From: an uncultured Clostridia bacterium
Lineage (GTDB): Bacteria; Bacillota; Clostridia; Oscillospirales; Ruminococcaceae
Assembly: GCA_946613705.1 (NCBI GenBank)
Contig: CAMOFU010000037.1
Span: forward strand, 1-13,108
Direction of reading: 5' to 3'
Length of the DNA stretch: 13,108 nt
Shown: positions 7,780 through 13,108 of the stretch, one piece after another
How the letters are laid out: each line of letters begins with the position of its first letter
How positions within the stretch are numbered: the first letter of the stretch is position 1
Position numbers and translations under genes: made by a program
Notes under the pieces: generated by a model
Databases searched by the model: none
Told to the model about the DNA's origin: nothing
What the model saw: the letters and a program-made list of their open reading frames with translations, nothing else

Positions 7780-9810
7780 TTATTCTTTTTCGGCAGGTTC
7801 GTAAACGTCGATCTTAGTTACCTTTGCGGCATACTCGCCGTCGGGGAGAGGATCATTGATAAGCTCATCGTAGGTCTTGGTCATCTCAAAGGTGGCAGTG
7901 TCCGAGGCGAACTGGTTGCCGAAAATATCGGTCACTACAAAGTAATACTGATATATCTTTCCGTCAAGGGGCAGCTCGGTTATCTCTTCTCCTTTATCGC
8001 CGAGAACGAATTCCTCGCCGAATATAGTTTTGAGCTTGCCGTTCTCACCCATTGTGATCCCCGTAGCCACCTGTATCTTGTCACCAGGCTTAAGTTCATA
8101 TATCTCCTTTGAGGGGATGCCGTTTTCATCGTAGCCACCCCAGAGGCCGCCGGGAAGATAATGACCGCCGTTGAATTCCTCGCTGTTCCAGATAAAGCTG
8201 AACCGGTAGTCCCTGATTTCCCCATTGACCTTGACGGGCGTGCTGAAGGTTATGTAGCTGCTGTTGCCCGTGATGGTCTTGTATAACATTGGGTGTCCGT
8301 TCATCGCAAGGGTTATCCCGCGGAAGTTGGTCTTGAAGTTCAGATTTTCCCAATCCTTGTGGATGTCATTGTCGGCGGCTATGGCGATCTGGTTGCCGTT
8401 TTCGTCCACGGTCATCAGCACGTAGTTGATGTTTCCCGCATACCTGCTGCTCTCGGGAGTAAGAGTGACCTGGAAGGCACCGTTATCGGCAATGGAGCCC
8501 TTGTCGGCAAATTCCACCGTGGTCTCGGGGATGTTAAGGTAAATGCTTTTGAGTATCTCGTTATAGGGCTCGTTGATGTTAAGCTCCAGATAATTCTCTA
8601 TCTCCTGCGCGTTATAAACGAACGGACAGTAGAATGAAACTCCGAAGTTGTTTCTTTTCCCGCAGTTGGCATAGTAGGTCACAAATTCGTTGCTTACAGC
8701 TGCCATCAGATCGACGGTGATGTCGTTTATGACACCGAGGCAGAGGATAAGATCCACCAGATCCAACATATTCGAGTAGCCGCTCTCAAGAGAGTTTCCG
8801 CCGAAATGTTCGCAATCCCTCATGGCGTTGATGAAGCCCGAATCCTTTTTCTCGTTGGCGTAGTTCTGTTCCTCACCAAGCTTCATCACGGCGTTGAAGG
8901 TGTCGATGACCGTATCAGTCTTGCTAAGGTCAAAGACGGAAAGGGTCGAGAGAAAATCGTTTTTGTTCTTCTCCTTGCAGCGCTCGATGAAGTCATCAAC
9001 GATGATCTTTCCCGTTTCGGCGGCATCTGACTCCTTGGAGAAGGTCTCGGCAACAGTCTTCAAGCCCCAGCCACAGGAGGGCTCTATGTCCTGAGAGGCT
9101 ATCATATAGTCGGCGTAATCCTTGACAGAAACGGCTGTCTCAAAGGTAGCCATAAGGCAGGCATCGAAGCCGAGGATGTCATACTTGCTCTTCAAGTTGG
9201 CGGTTTTGAAAGCATCCCCCAGTTCGGAGAGGGTAAGGGGGTCGTAGTTGTTGTTCTCATCGAAGCAGACGCCTCTTGCCGAGCCCGCGCCGTGATCCCA
9301 CAGGATCATCATATTGCGCTCCGAACGGTAATTCGTATCGCACCAGGAGGCAAAGTCGGCAAGGGTGGCGGCATCGCCCATATTCTTGTTCTCCGACAGG
9401 CTCTCGATAAGCTTCAGCTCGCCGTTTTTGACCTCATATCGCTGGGACACCTCGGAGCTGATGTCAAAATTCCGCCATTTCTTCGCGCCGCCCGTCTGGA
9501 TAATGATATTCATATCATCGGGCACCTCGGCGGTAAGAAGCTCCTTGAGGGCAATGGTAGCGATGCTTTGCTTGGTCTCGAGGTCGGAACCGCAGAGATA
9601 GATGAACAGCGAGGTGCTGCCCTTGGCGGGCTCCGGATCGGGTTCGCTTTCGGTTTCGCTCTCAGCCTCGGAAGAAGCCGTGCTGCTCACGGCAGTGACT
9701 GTACTGCTGCTGTCGGGCGTGCTGCCGGAGCTGCTGTCATCGCTGCTGCATCCGCAGGCGGGCAAAGCCACTGCAGCGCATAAGATGTATGTTAATATTC
9801 TTTTAAACAT
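7780..9810 (-). CDS. Clostripain-family (peptidase C11) lipoprotein with C-terminal extension
   Basis: A surface-anchored cysteine protease of the clostripain family, whose known members cut after Arg or Lys. From the ATG at 9810 the protein has 676 residues. The signal peptide runs to ALPACGC; either Cys19 or Cys21 could be the lipidated residue. A Ser/Glu-rich linker (about 22-63) follows. The C11 domain begins at LFIYLCGSDLE; WDHGAG carries the catalytic His (173) and GFDACLMA carries the catalytic Cys (218). Residues from about 428 form a beta-rich C-terminal extension, which makes the protein longer than clostripain itself (about 526 aa from memory). The ATG is chosen over an in-frame GTG at 9819 because the GTG codon lies inside the ribosome binding site. 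The gene is monocistronic in view, convergent with the giant lipoproteins and divergent from the LRR gene. Family assignment is confident; the substrate is unknown. Confidence 0.93.
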   Translation of the reverse strand: MFKRILTYILCAAVALPACGCSSDDSSSGSTPDSSSTVTAVSSTASSEAESETESEPDPEPAKGSTSLFIYLCGSDLETKQSIATIALKELLTAEVPDDMNIIIQTGGAKKWRNFDISSEVSQRYEVKNGELKLIESLSENKNMGDAATLADFASWCDTNYRSERNMMILWDHGAGSARGVCFDENNNYDPLTLSELGDAFKTANLKSKYDILGFDACLMATFETAVSVKDYADYMIASQDIEPSCGWGLKTVAETFSKESDAAETGKIIVDDFIERCKEKNKNDFLSTLSVFDLSKTDTVIDTFNAVMKLGEEQNYANEKKDSGFINAMRDCEHFGGNSLESGYSNMLDLVDLILCLGVINDITVDLMAAVSNEFVTYYANCGKRNNFGVSFYCPFVYNAQEIENYLELNINEPYNEILKSIYLNIPETTVEFADKGSIADNGAFQVTLTPESSRYAGNINYVLMTVDENGNQIAIAADNDIHKDWENLNFKTNFRGITLAMNGHPMLYKTITGNSSYITFSTPVKVNGEIRDYRFSFIWNSEEFNGGHYLPGGLWGGYDENGIPSKEIYELKPGDKIQVATGITMGENGKLKTIFGEEFVLGDKGEEITELPLDGKIYQYYFVVTDIFGNQFASDTATFEMTKTYDELINDPLPDGEYAAKVTKIDVYEPAEKE

Positions 9811-9812
9811 AT

Positions 9813-9822
9813 CCCTCACCTC
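9813..9822 (-). promoter_or_regulatory. Ribosome binding site deciding the protease start
   Basis: On the minus strand GAGGTGAGGG precedes the ATG at 9810; the GAGGTG core is 6 nt away. The alternative GTG start at 9819 overlaps this element and has no Shine-Dalgarno sequence of its own. Confidence 0.75.
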
Positions 9823-9851
9823 GGTTTTCGGATCAACGTGGATGTGGTTAT

Positions 9852-9880
9852 ATTATATCACACGGAGCAATAGTTGTCAA
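9852..9880 (-). promoter_or_regulatory. Perfect consensus sigma-A promoter of the protease gene
   Basis: On the minus strand the -35 box is TTGACA (9875-9880), the spacer is exactly 17 bp, and the -10 box is TATAAT (9852-9857) with the extended-10 TG one base upstream. Transcription should begin near 9845, giving a leader of about 35 nt before the ATG at 9810. Confidence 0.88.
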
Positions 9881-9928
9881 CAAACCGCCTTGATGGCAGA
9901 CAATGACGATCCGCCGCTATGCGGTTTG
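9881..9928. promoter_or_regulatory. Inverted repeat in the divergent intergenic region
   Basis: CAAACCGC (9881-9888) and GCGGTTTG (9921-9928) are perfect inverted copies 32 nt apart. The left copy abuts the -35 box of the protease promoter and the right copy lies upstream of the LRR gene. It could be a two-site operator or an RNA stem. An 8-bp pair can arise by chance, so this is tentative. Confidence 0.3.
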
Positions 9929-9953
9929 CAATACAAATATTTCAACTTATACA

Positions 9954-9960
9954 GGGAGGA
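9954..9960 (+). promoter_or_regulatory. Ribosome binding site of the LRR gene
   Basis: GGGAGGA sits 7 nt before the ATG at 9968. No good promoter was found for this gene; TTGCAA with TATACA upstream would leave almost no leader before the ribosome binding site. Confidence 0.8.
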
Positions 9961-9967
9961 ATAATAT

Positions 9968-11842
9968 ATGACTGTATCAAAAAGGAAGACTTTAAAGGTG
10001 CTTATGGCAGGGCTGTTGTGCTCGGCGGCCTTTACCGCTCTGACGATAACGGCGTCTGCGGAAACTTATACCGGAACCTGCGGAACGAATGTCGAATGGA
10101 AGTATGATGAATCGACCGAGATCCTCACTTTTTCAGTAGCAGACGGAGTCGACACCGCAGCTATGGGGGATGCCGGTGCTGCTGCATACGGATATTACGG
10201 CTATATGAAAAAAGCAAAGACCGTTGTGTTTGAAGAAGGGATAACCTATATCGGCAAAGAAGCGTTTTATGATACCAATTTCGATTATGGTAATCCCAAG
10301 ACCGAACTGACTGAGGTCATAATGGCAGACACGGTAACATCTATCGGTGACAGGGCATTCGGGTACTGCGCGAAACTCAGGACCGTTGATTTTTCCGATC
10401 ATCTTGTATCTATCGGAGAAGGCGCTTTTGCCAACTGTTTTTCTTTAGGCACCGAAACAGTAGATCTTGATCTGCCCGATTCTGTTACAACGATCGGAGC
10501 CAATGCATTTTATTTGTGCTCATGGATCAAGAACGTGAAATTCCCGGCTAAGCTGAAAACCATCGGAAATTCTGCTTTTGAGGGCTGTTCTGTATTGACT
10601 GCCGCCGACTTTTCGGGAACAAAGCTCGAAACGATAGGCGAAGAGGCTTTTAATATGTGTTCGAAGCTTGAGACCCTGATCCTTCCTTCCACGGTGAAAA
10701 GTATAGCCGGGGGAGAGAATGATATAGGCAATGCTTTTAAGTACTGCATCGGTCTTTCGACGATATACTGCTATGCCGACCCTTCCGCACCGCTGATCTG
10801 GAAGGATGCTCAAAGTGATGATTTTAAAACGCCTGCCGGGTCACATAAGACTGTCTGCTATGTTCCTTATGTGTATCTCGATACCTACAGGACCGCTTTT
10901 TCCGGTGTCAATGTCACATTTGAAACTCTCGAACTCGACGCGGAGCTTTACGGCTATACCCTCAGCCTTGACGGAGATATCGGCGTAAACTTCTATATGG
11001 CGCTGTCGGATGATCTGAAAAACAACGCCGATGCCTATATGGAATTCACCGTCCCCAACGGCAGCAAGACCGAGAAACAGACGGTCAAGGTCGCGGACGT
11101 CGTGAACAACGCCGCAAAGCAAATAACAACAACCGACGGAAAGACCTACTATCAGTTCAAGTGCCGTGTTTCCGCAAAGGATATTGCATCAACGATCACC
11201 GCTCAGATGAAGCTGAATGAAAGCGAAAACATCGGAAGCAGCTACAGCTATTCCGTCAAGGAATATGCGGAATATCTGCTTTCACACGCTAATGCAAGCG
11301 GAACAGCGATCCAGAAACAATACGCTAAAGCTTCCGCTCTCGTCAAGTCAATGCTAAATTACGGCGCAGCTGCACAGACCTATTTCGGTACTGACGGCGT
11401 CGGGCTGGCTAATTCAAGCCTTTCCGATGATGAACAGGCAGCCGTTGCAAGCGCAGAGATCCCGGAAAGAGGCTTTGCCGTGAACGACCTTCCGAGCGGC
11501 GCGACCTTTGAGGGCGCAACGCTCTCGCTCAGATCCGAGACTACGCTTTCGTTTTACTTCAAAGGCCTTGATGACAGTACGGAGTTCAGCTGCACAGGCT
11601 ATACGGTTGAGAAAGAAGTGAGCGGACTGTATGTTATCGCCCGCATCAGAGGCATCAAAGCCAAAAGGATCGGAGAAGACTTCACCGTTTCATTCGGAGA
11701 CAGCACCGTGACCTACAGCCCGATGACCTATTGCTACAATGTCGTAACTGACACCGATAATCAGTACAGCGACGATCTTAAAAATGTCTGCCGTGCGTTG
11801 TATCTTTACTCGCAGAAGGCCGCTTCGTATTTCGGTAATTGA
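9968..11842 (+). CDS. Secreted BspA-type leucine-rich-repeat protein with duplicated C-terminal module
   Basis: A 624-residue exported protein. The signal peptide (MTVSKRKTLK, then a hydrophobic core) should be cleaved after TASA at residue 31. Residues about 83-248 hold BspA/LRR_5-type repeats of roughly 23-26 residues with the pattern I-G-x2-AF-x2-C-x2-L (IGDRAFGYCAKL, IGNSAFEGCSVL, IGEEAFNMCSKL). This fold is common in adhesins and surface proteins of gut bacteria and usually binds proteins. The C-terminal half (about 322-624) is a module I have seen in secreted Ruminococcus-type proteins (SLDGDIGVNFYM), here in two related halves. No lipobox or LPXTG motif is seen, so how it stays on the surface is unclear. 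It is the first gene of a likely operon, 11 nt before the next start. The specific ligand is unknown. Confidence 0.92.
   Translation: MTVSKRKTLKVLMAGLLCSAAFTALTITASAETYTGTCGTNVEWKYDESTEILTFSVADGVDTAAMGDAGAAAYGYYGYMKKAKTVVFEEGITYIGKEAFYDTNFDYGNPKTELTEVIMADTVTSIGDRAFGYCAKLRTVDFSDHLVSIGEGAFANCFSLGTETVDLDLPDSVTTIGANAFYLCSWIKNVKFPAKLKTIGNSAFEGCSVLTAADFSGTKLETIGEEAFNMCSKLETLILPSTVKSIAGGENDIGNAFKYCIGLSTIYCYADPSAPLIWKDAQSDDFKTPAGSHKTVCYVPYVYLDTYRTAFSGVNVTFETLELDAELYGYTLSLDGDIGVNFYMALSDDLKNNADAYMEFTVPNGSKTEKQTVKVADVVNNAAKQITTTDGKTYYQFKCRVSAKDIASTITAQMKLNESENIGSSYSYSVKEYAEYLLSHANASGTAIQKQYAKASALVKSMLNYGAAAQTYFGTDGVGLANSSLSDDEQAAVASAEIPERGFAVNDLPSGATFEGATLSLRSETTLSFYFKGLDDSTEFSCTGYTVEKEVSGLYVIARIRGIKAKRIGEDFTVSFGDSTVTYSPMTYCYNVVTDTDNQYSDDLKNVCRALYLYSQKAASYFGN
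10214..10711 (+). repeat. BspA-type LRR repeat block
   Basis: About six units, some irregular, each built on an IG-x2-AF core: IGKEAF, IGDRAF, IGEGAF, IGANAF, IGNSAF and IGEEAF. Most are followed by a Cys and then a hydrophobic strand. The block lies within residues 83-248 of the LRR protein. Confidence 0.85.
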
Positions 11843-11848
11843 GAGGAG
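11843..11848 (+). promoter_or_regulatory. Ribosome binding site deciding the stalk-lipoprotein start
   Basis: GAGGAG lies 5 nt before the ATG at 11854 and directly after the stop codon of the LRR gene (11840-11842). This favours ATG 11854 over the in-frame TTG at 11839 and fits translational coupling. Confidence 0.75.
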
Positions 11849-11853
11849 AGAGC

Positions 11854-12435
11854 ATGAAAAAATACATAATAATCGCAGTATTATCTGCTCTGCTGCTTGC
11901 CGGCTGCAATGACGATGAAAGCAGCTCACTATCAGAAAGCAAAGTATCAGACAGCGGAAGCTCGTCTGTAGCTGCGGTGCAGGGTGATGATGCTTCTTCG
12001 GATTCCGACGGCTCACAGGATCAGGATGCTTCGGCATCGGAGGATGACGGCAGTTCGTCTGCGGGATCTTCGTCCGGACAGGATGCTTCGTCGGAAAAGC
12101 AGTCAGCCGATACGTCCGAAAGCTCTCCGGAGCAAAAGGGCGGTGCTTCCTCAACTGAAAGCGGAAGTCATGCAGGCAGTCAGGATCAGTCAAAACCGCA
12201 GACCTCCGGCACAGATCAGAGCTCTGCTGCCGAAAGCCCGTCATCTAAGAAGGACAGCTCTTCGTCATCAAGCAGTCAGAAGCAGAATGAATCACAGAAG
12301 GATCAGTCCTCGTCAGGTTCAGGCAAAAGCTCTGCTGCGGACACTTCAAGTTCAAAGCCCGATGACAGCAGCACGGATCCTGACGATCATACAGCGGATT
12401 CAGATGAACTTGAGCTGCCGCTTGTTCCGTTTTGA
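11854..12435 (+). CDS. Small Ser/Asp/Gln-rich lipoprotein made almost entirely of low-complexity stalk
   Basis: A 193-residue protein with a clear lipoprotein signal peptide (MKKYIIIAVLSALLLAGC, lipobox LAGC, Cys18), predicting attachment to the outer face of the membrane. Everything after Cys18 is low complexity: Ser with Asp, Glu, Gln, Lys, Ala and Gly, ending in a short hydrophobic tail LELPLVPF. No globular domain is visible. The composition matches the linkers that follow the lipid anchor in the two other lipoproteins here, but without a following domain. It sits 11 nt after the LRR gene and 27 nt before the next gene, so it is probably co-transcribed with both. Its role is unknown; it could be a surface spacer, a disordered binding partner, or the remnant of a longer lipoprotein. 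The reading frame is supported by the signal peptide, ribosome binding site and position. Confidence 0.85.
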   Translation: MKKYIIIAVLSALLLAGCNDDESSSLSESKVSDSGSSSVAAVQGDDASSDSDGSQDQDASASEDDGSSSAGSSSGQDASSEKQSADTSESSPEQKGGASSTESGSHAGSQDQSKPQTSGTDQSSAAESPSSKKDSSSSSSSQKQNESQKDQSSSGSGKSSAADTSSSKPDDSSTDPDDHTADSDELELPLVPF

Positions 12436-12450
12436 TGACAGAAAGACAAT

Positions 12451-12455
12451 AGGAG
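12451..12455 (+). promoter_or_regulatory. Ribosome binding site of the AGIGGG-repeat gene
   Basis: AGGAG lies 7 nt before the ATG at 12463, in the 27-nt gap after the stalk lipoprotein gene. It supports a start that is followed directly by a signal peptide. Confidence 0.7.
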
Positions 12456-12462
12456 TGATATT

Positions 12463-13108
12463 ATGAAAAAAGCCAAAAGGATCATTGTTTCCGCATTGAC
12501 GGCGTTTGCACTTATGGCGCAGATGTGTCCTCCTGTAAGTGCGGCACAGGCTATGACTTACAAAAAATACAGCTGGAACGGTTCTGCTCTCGAGACCGAG
12601 GATGTTACCGTTACAAACTATACGACTCTGACATGGGGCGATCGTGAGCTGACAGAAGGCACCTACGTTGTTTCCGACAACAACTTAGTGTTATCCGGCC
12701 GTCTCAATGTCGTAAAGGGTGCAGTCGTAAATCTTGTCGTTCCGGAGGGGAAGACCCTTACCTGCAAAGAGGGCATCAGCTGCGGCTATGACAAGAACAA
12801 CAAATACGGCACGCTGAACATCTACGGCACCGGCAAGATCGTGACGACAGGTAAGGGGAATGCTGCCGGTATCGGCGGAGATAACGATGAGACAAACGGT
12901 TATATCACCGTTCACGGTACAGAGATCGAAGCCACAGGCGGCAAGCACGCCGCAGGCATCGGCGGCGGTGAAGGCGGCAAGGACCCGAACGAGAATTCGC
13001 CCACGATCAAAATATATGACGGAAAGATCACCGCAACAGGCGGTATCGACGGCGCAGGCATCGGCGGCGGCGATGAACAGCCCGGTGCACGCACCTATAT
13101 CTACGGCG
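12463..13108 (+). CDS. Secreted AGIGGG-repeat protein, N-terminal part (cut by the window end)
   Basis: The frame opens at ATG 12463 and stays open to the window end (215 full codons). Residues 1-27 form a signal peptide (MKKAKRIIVSALTAFALM, probable cleavage after PPVSA). A short beta-rich N-terminal region follows (TWGDRELTEGTYVVSDNN), then glycine-rich repeats of about 28-35 residues built on AGIGG(G), spaced by strands such as IEATGG and ITATGG. Repeats of this kind occur in large secreted, probably beta-solenoid, adhesin or carbohydrate-binding-like proteins of Clostridia. Further domains and any cell-wall anchor lie beyond the window. It is the last visible gene of the likely operon. 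Precise function is not recognisable from the part seen. Confidence 0.88.
   Translation, partial: MKKAKRIIVSALTAFALMAQMCPPVSAAQAMTYKKYSWNGSALETEDVTVTNYTTLTWGDRELTEGTYVVSDNNLVLSGRLNVVKGAVVNLVVPEGKTLTCKEGISCGYDKNNKYGTLNIYGTGKIVTTGKGNAAGIGGDNDETNGYITVHGTEIEATGGKHAAGIGGGEGGKDPNENSPTIKIYDGKITATGGIDGAGIGGGDEQPGARTYIYG
12862..13071 (+). repeat. AGIGGG glycine-rich repeats
   Basis: Three repeat cores are seen: AAGIGGD from 12862, AAGIGGG from 12949 and GAGIGGG from 13051. Strand-like segments (ITVHGTEIEATGG, IKIYDGKITATGG) lie between them, as expected for successive turns of a beta-solenoid. The array continues towards the window edge. Confidence 0.8.

Noticed and set aside
9292..9783. A 163-codon + strand frame opposite the protease gene
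   Set aside because: Antisense to the conserved C11 domain with no recognisable product.
9817..9819. GTG at 9819 as start of the protease
   Set aside because: The codon is inside the ribosome binding site that serves the ATG at 9810 and has none of its own.
9925..9951. TTGCAA and TATACA as promoter for the LRR gene
   Set aside because: Only partial matches with a 16-bp spacer, and transcription would start inside or next to the ribosome binding site, leaving almost no leader.
11839..11841. TTG at 11839 as start of the stalk lipoprotein
   Set aside because: It overlaps the stop of the LRR gene and lies upstream of the GAGGAG element that is well placed for the ATG at 11854.
11690..12244. 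A 184-codon minus-strand frame across the LRR and stalk genes
   Set aside because: Spans the end of one well-supported gene and the start of another on the opposite strand; no supporting signals.
11984..12466. A 160-codon + strand frame overlapping the stalk lipoprotein
   Set aside because: Arg-rich product created by reading the Ser-rich repeat codons in another frame; the overlapped frame has a signal peptide and a ribosome binding site.
12862..13071. Direct repeats resembling a CRISPR array
   Set aside because: The repeats are in-frame, imperfect and encode AGIGGG protein repeats with irregular spacing.

Overview
The window looks like a stretch of a low-to-mid GC Gram-positive genome of the Clostridia, most likely Ruminococcus or a close Oscillospiraceae relative. 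This is inferred from strong AGGAGG-type ribosome binding sites, Gram-positive lipoprotein signals followed by acidic Ser-rich linkers, a clostripain-family (C11) lipoprotein, a BspA-type leucine-rich-repeat protein and an AGIGGG-repeat protein. No taxonomic marker gene is present, so the genus is a guess. No RNA gene, CRISPR array, insertion sequence or integrase was seen. Every gene visible encodes an exported or surface-anchored protein.

Left part (1-7633, + strand): two tandem paralogous giant lipoproteins. The first lacks its N-terminus because it starts before the window (1260 residues visible); the second is complete (1255 aa). Both share one layout: lipid anchor and acidic Ser-rich linker (seen only in the second), about 400 residues of repeated beta-sandwich-like segments, a hydrophobic segment followed by a coiled coil and helical domain, six copies of an LN-x2-AGG-x2-IYL-type motif, and a gene-specific tail. 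The six motifs fall into two sets of three with nearly the same spacing in each set and in each protein. That is the pattern expected of two tandem pseudo-threefold beta-prism domains (MABP/Vps62-like). I regard this pair as the most novel content of the window. A GC-rich hairpin lies between the two genes.

Centre (7634-9967): two strong hairpins separate the second giant gene from a convergent minus-strand gene for a clostripain-family cysteine-protease lipoprotein. That gene has a perfect consensus sigma-A promoter (TTGACA, 17 bp, TGnTATAAT) and a well-placed ribosome binding site that picks the ATG at 9810 over an upstream GTG.

Right part (9968-13108, + strand): a probable three-gene operon. 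It encodes a secreted BspA-type LRR protein with an internally duplicated C-terminal module, a 193-aa lipoprotein that is essentially all Ser/Asp/Gln-rich stalk, and the start of a secreted glycine-rich AGIGGG-repeat protein that runs off the window. The intergenic gaps are 11 and 27 nt and each gene has its own Shine-Dalgarno site.

Taken together the window is a cell-surface cassette: candidate membrane- or ligand-binding lipoproteins, a surface protease that could process them or their targets, and LRR/repeat proteins suited to adhesion. The functional link between the parts is inference from proximity only.
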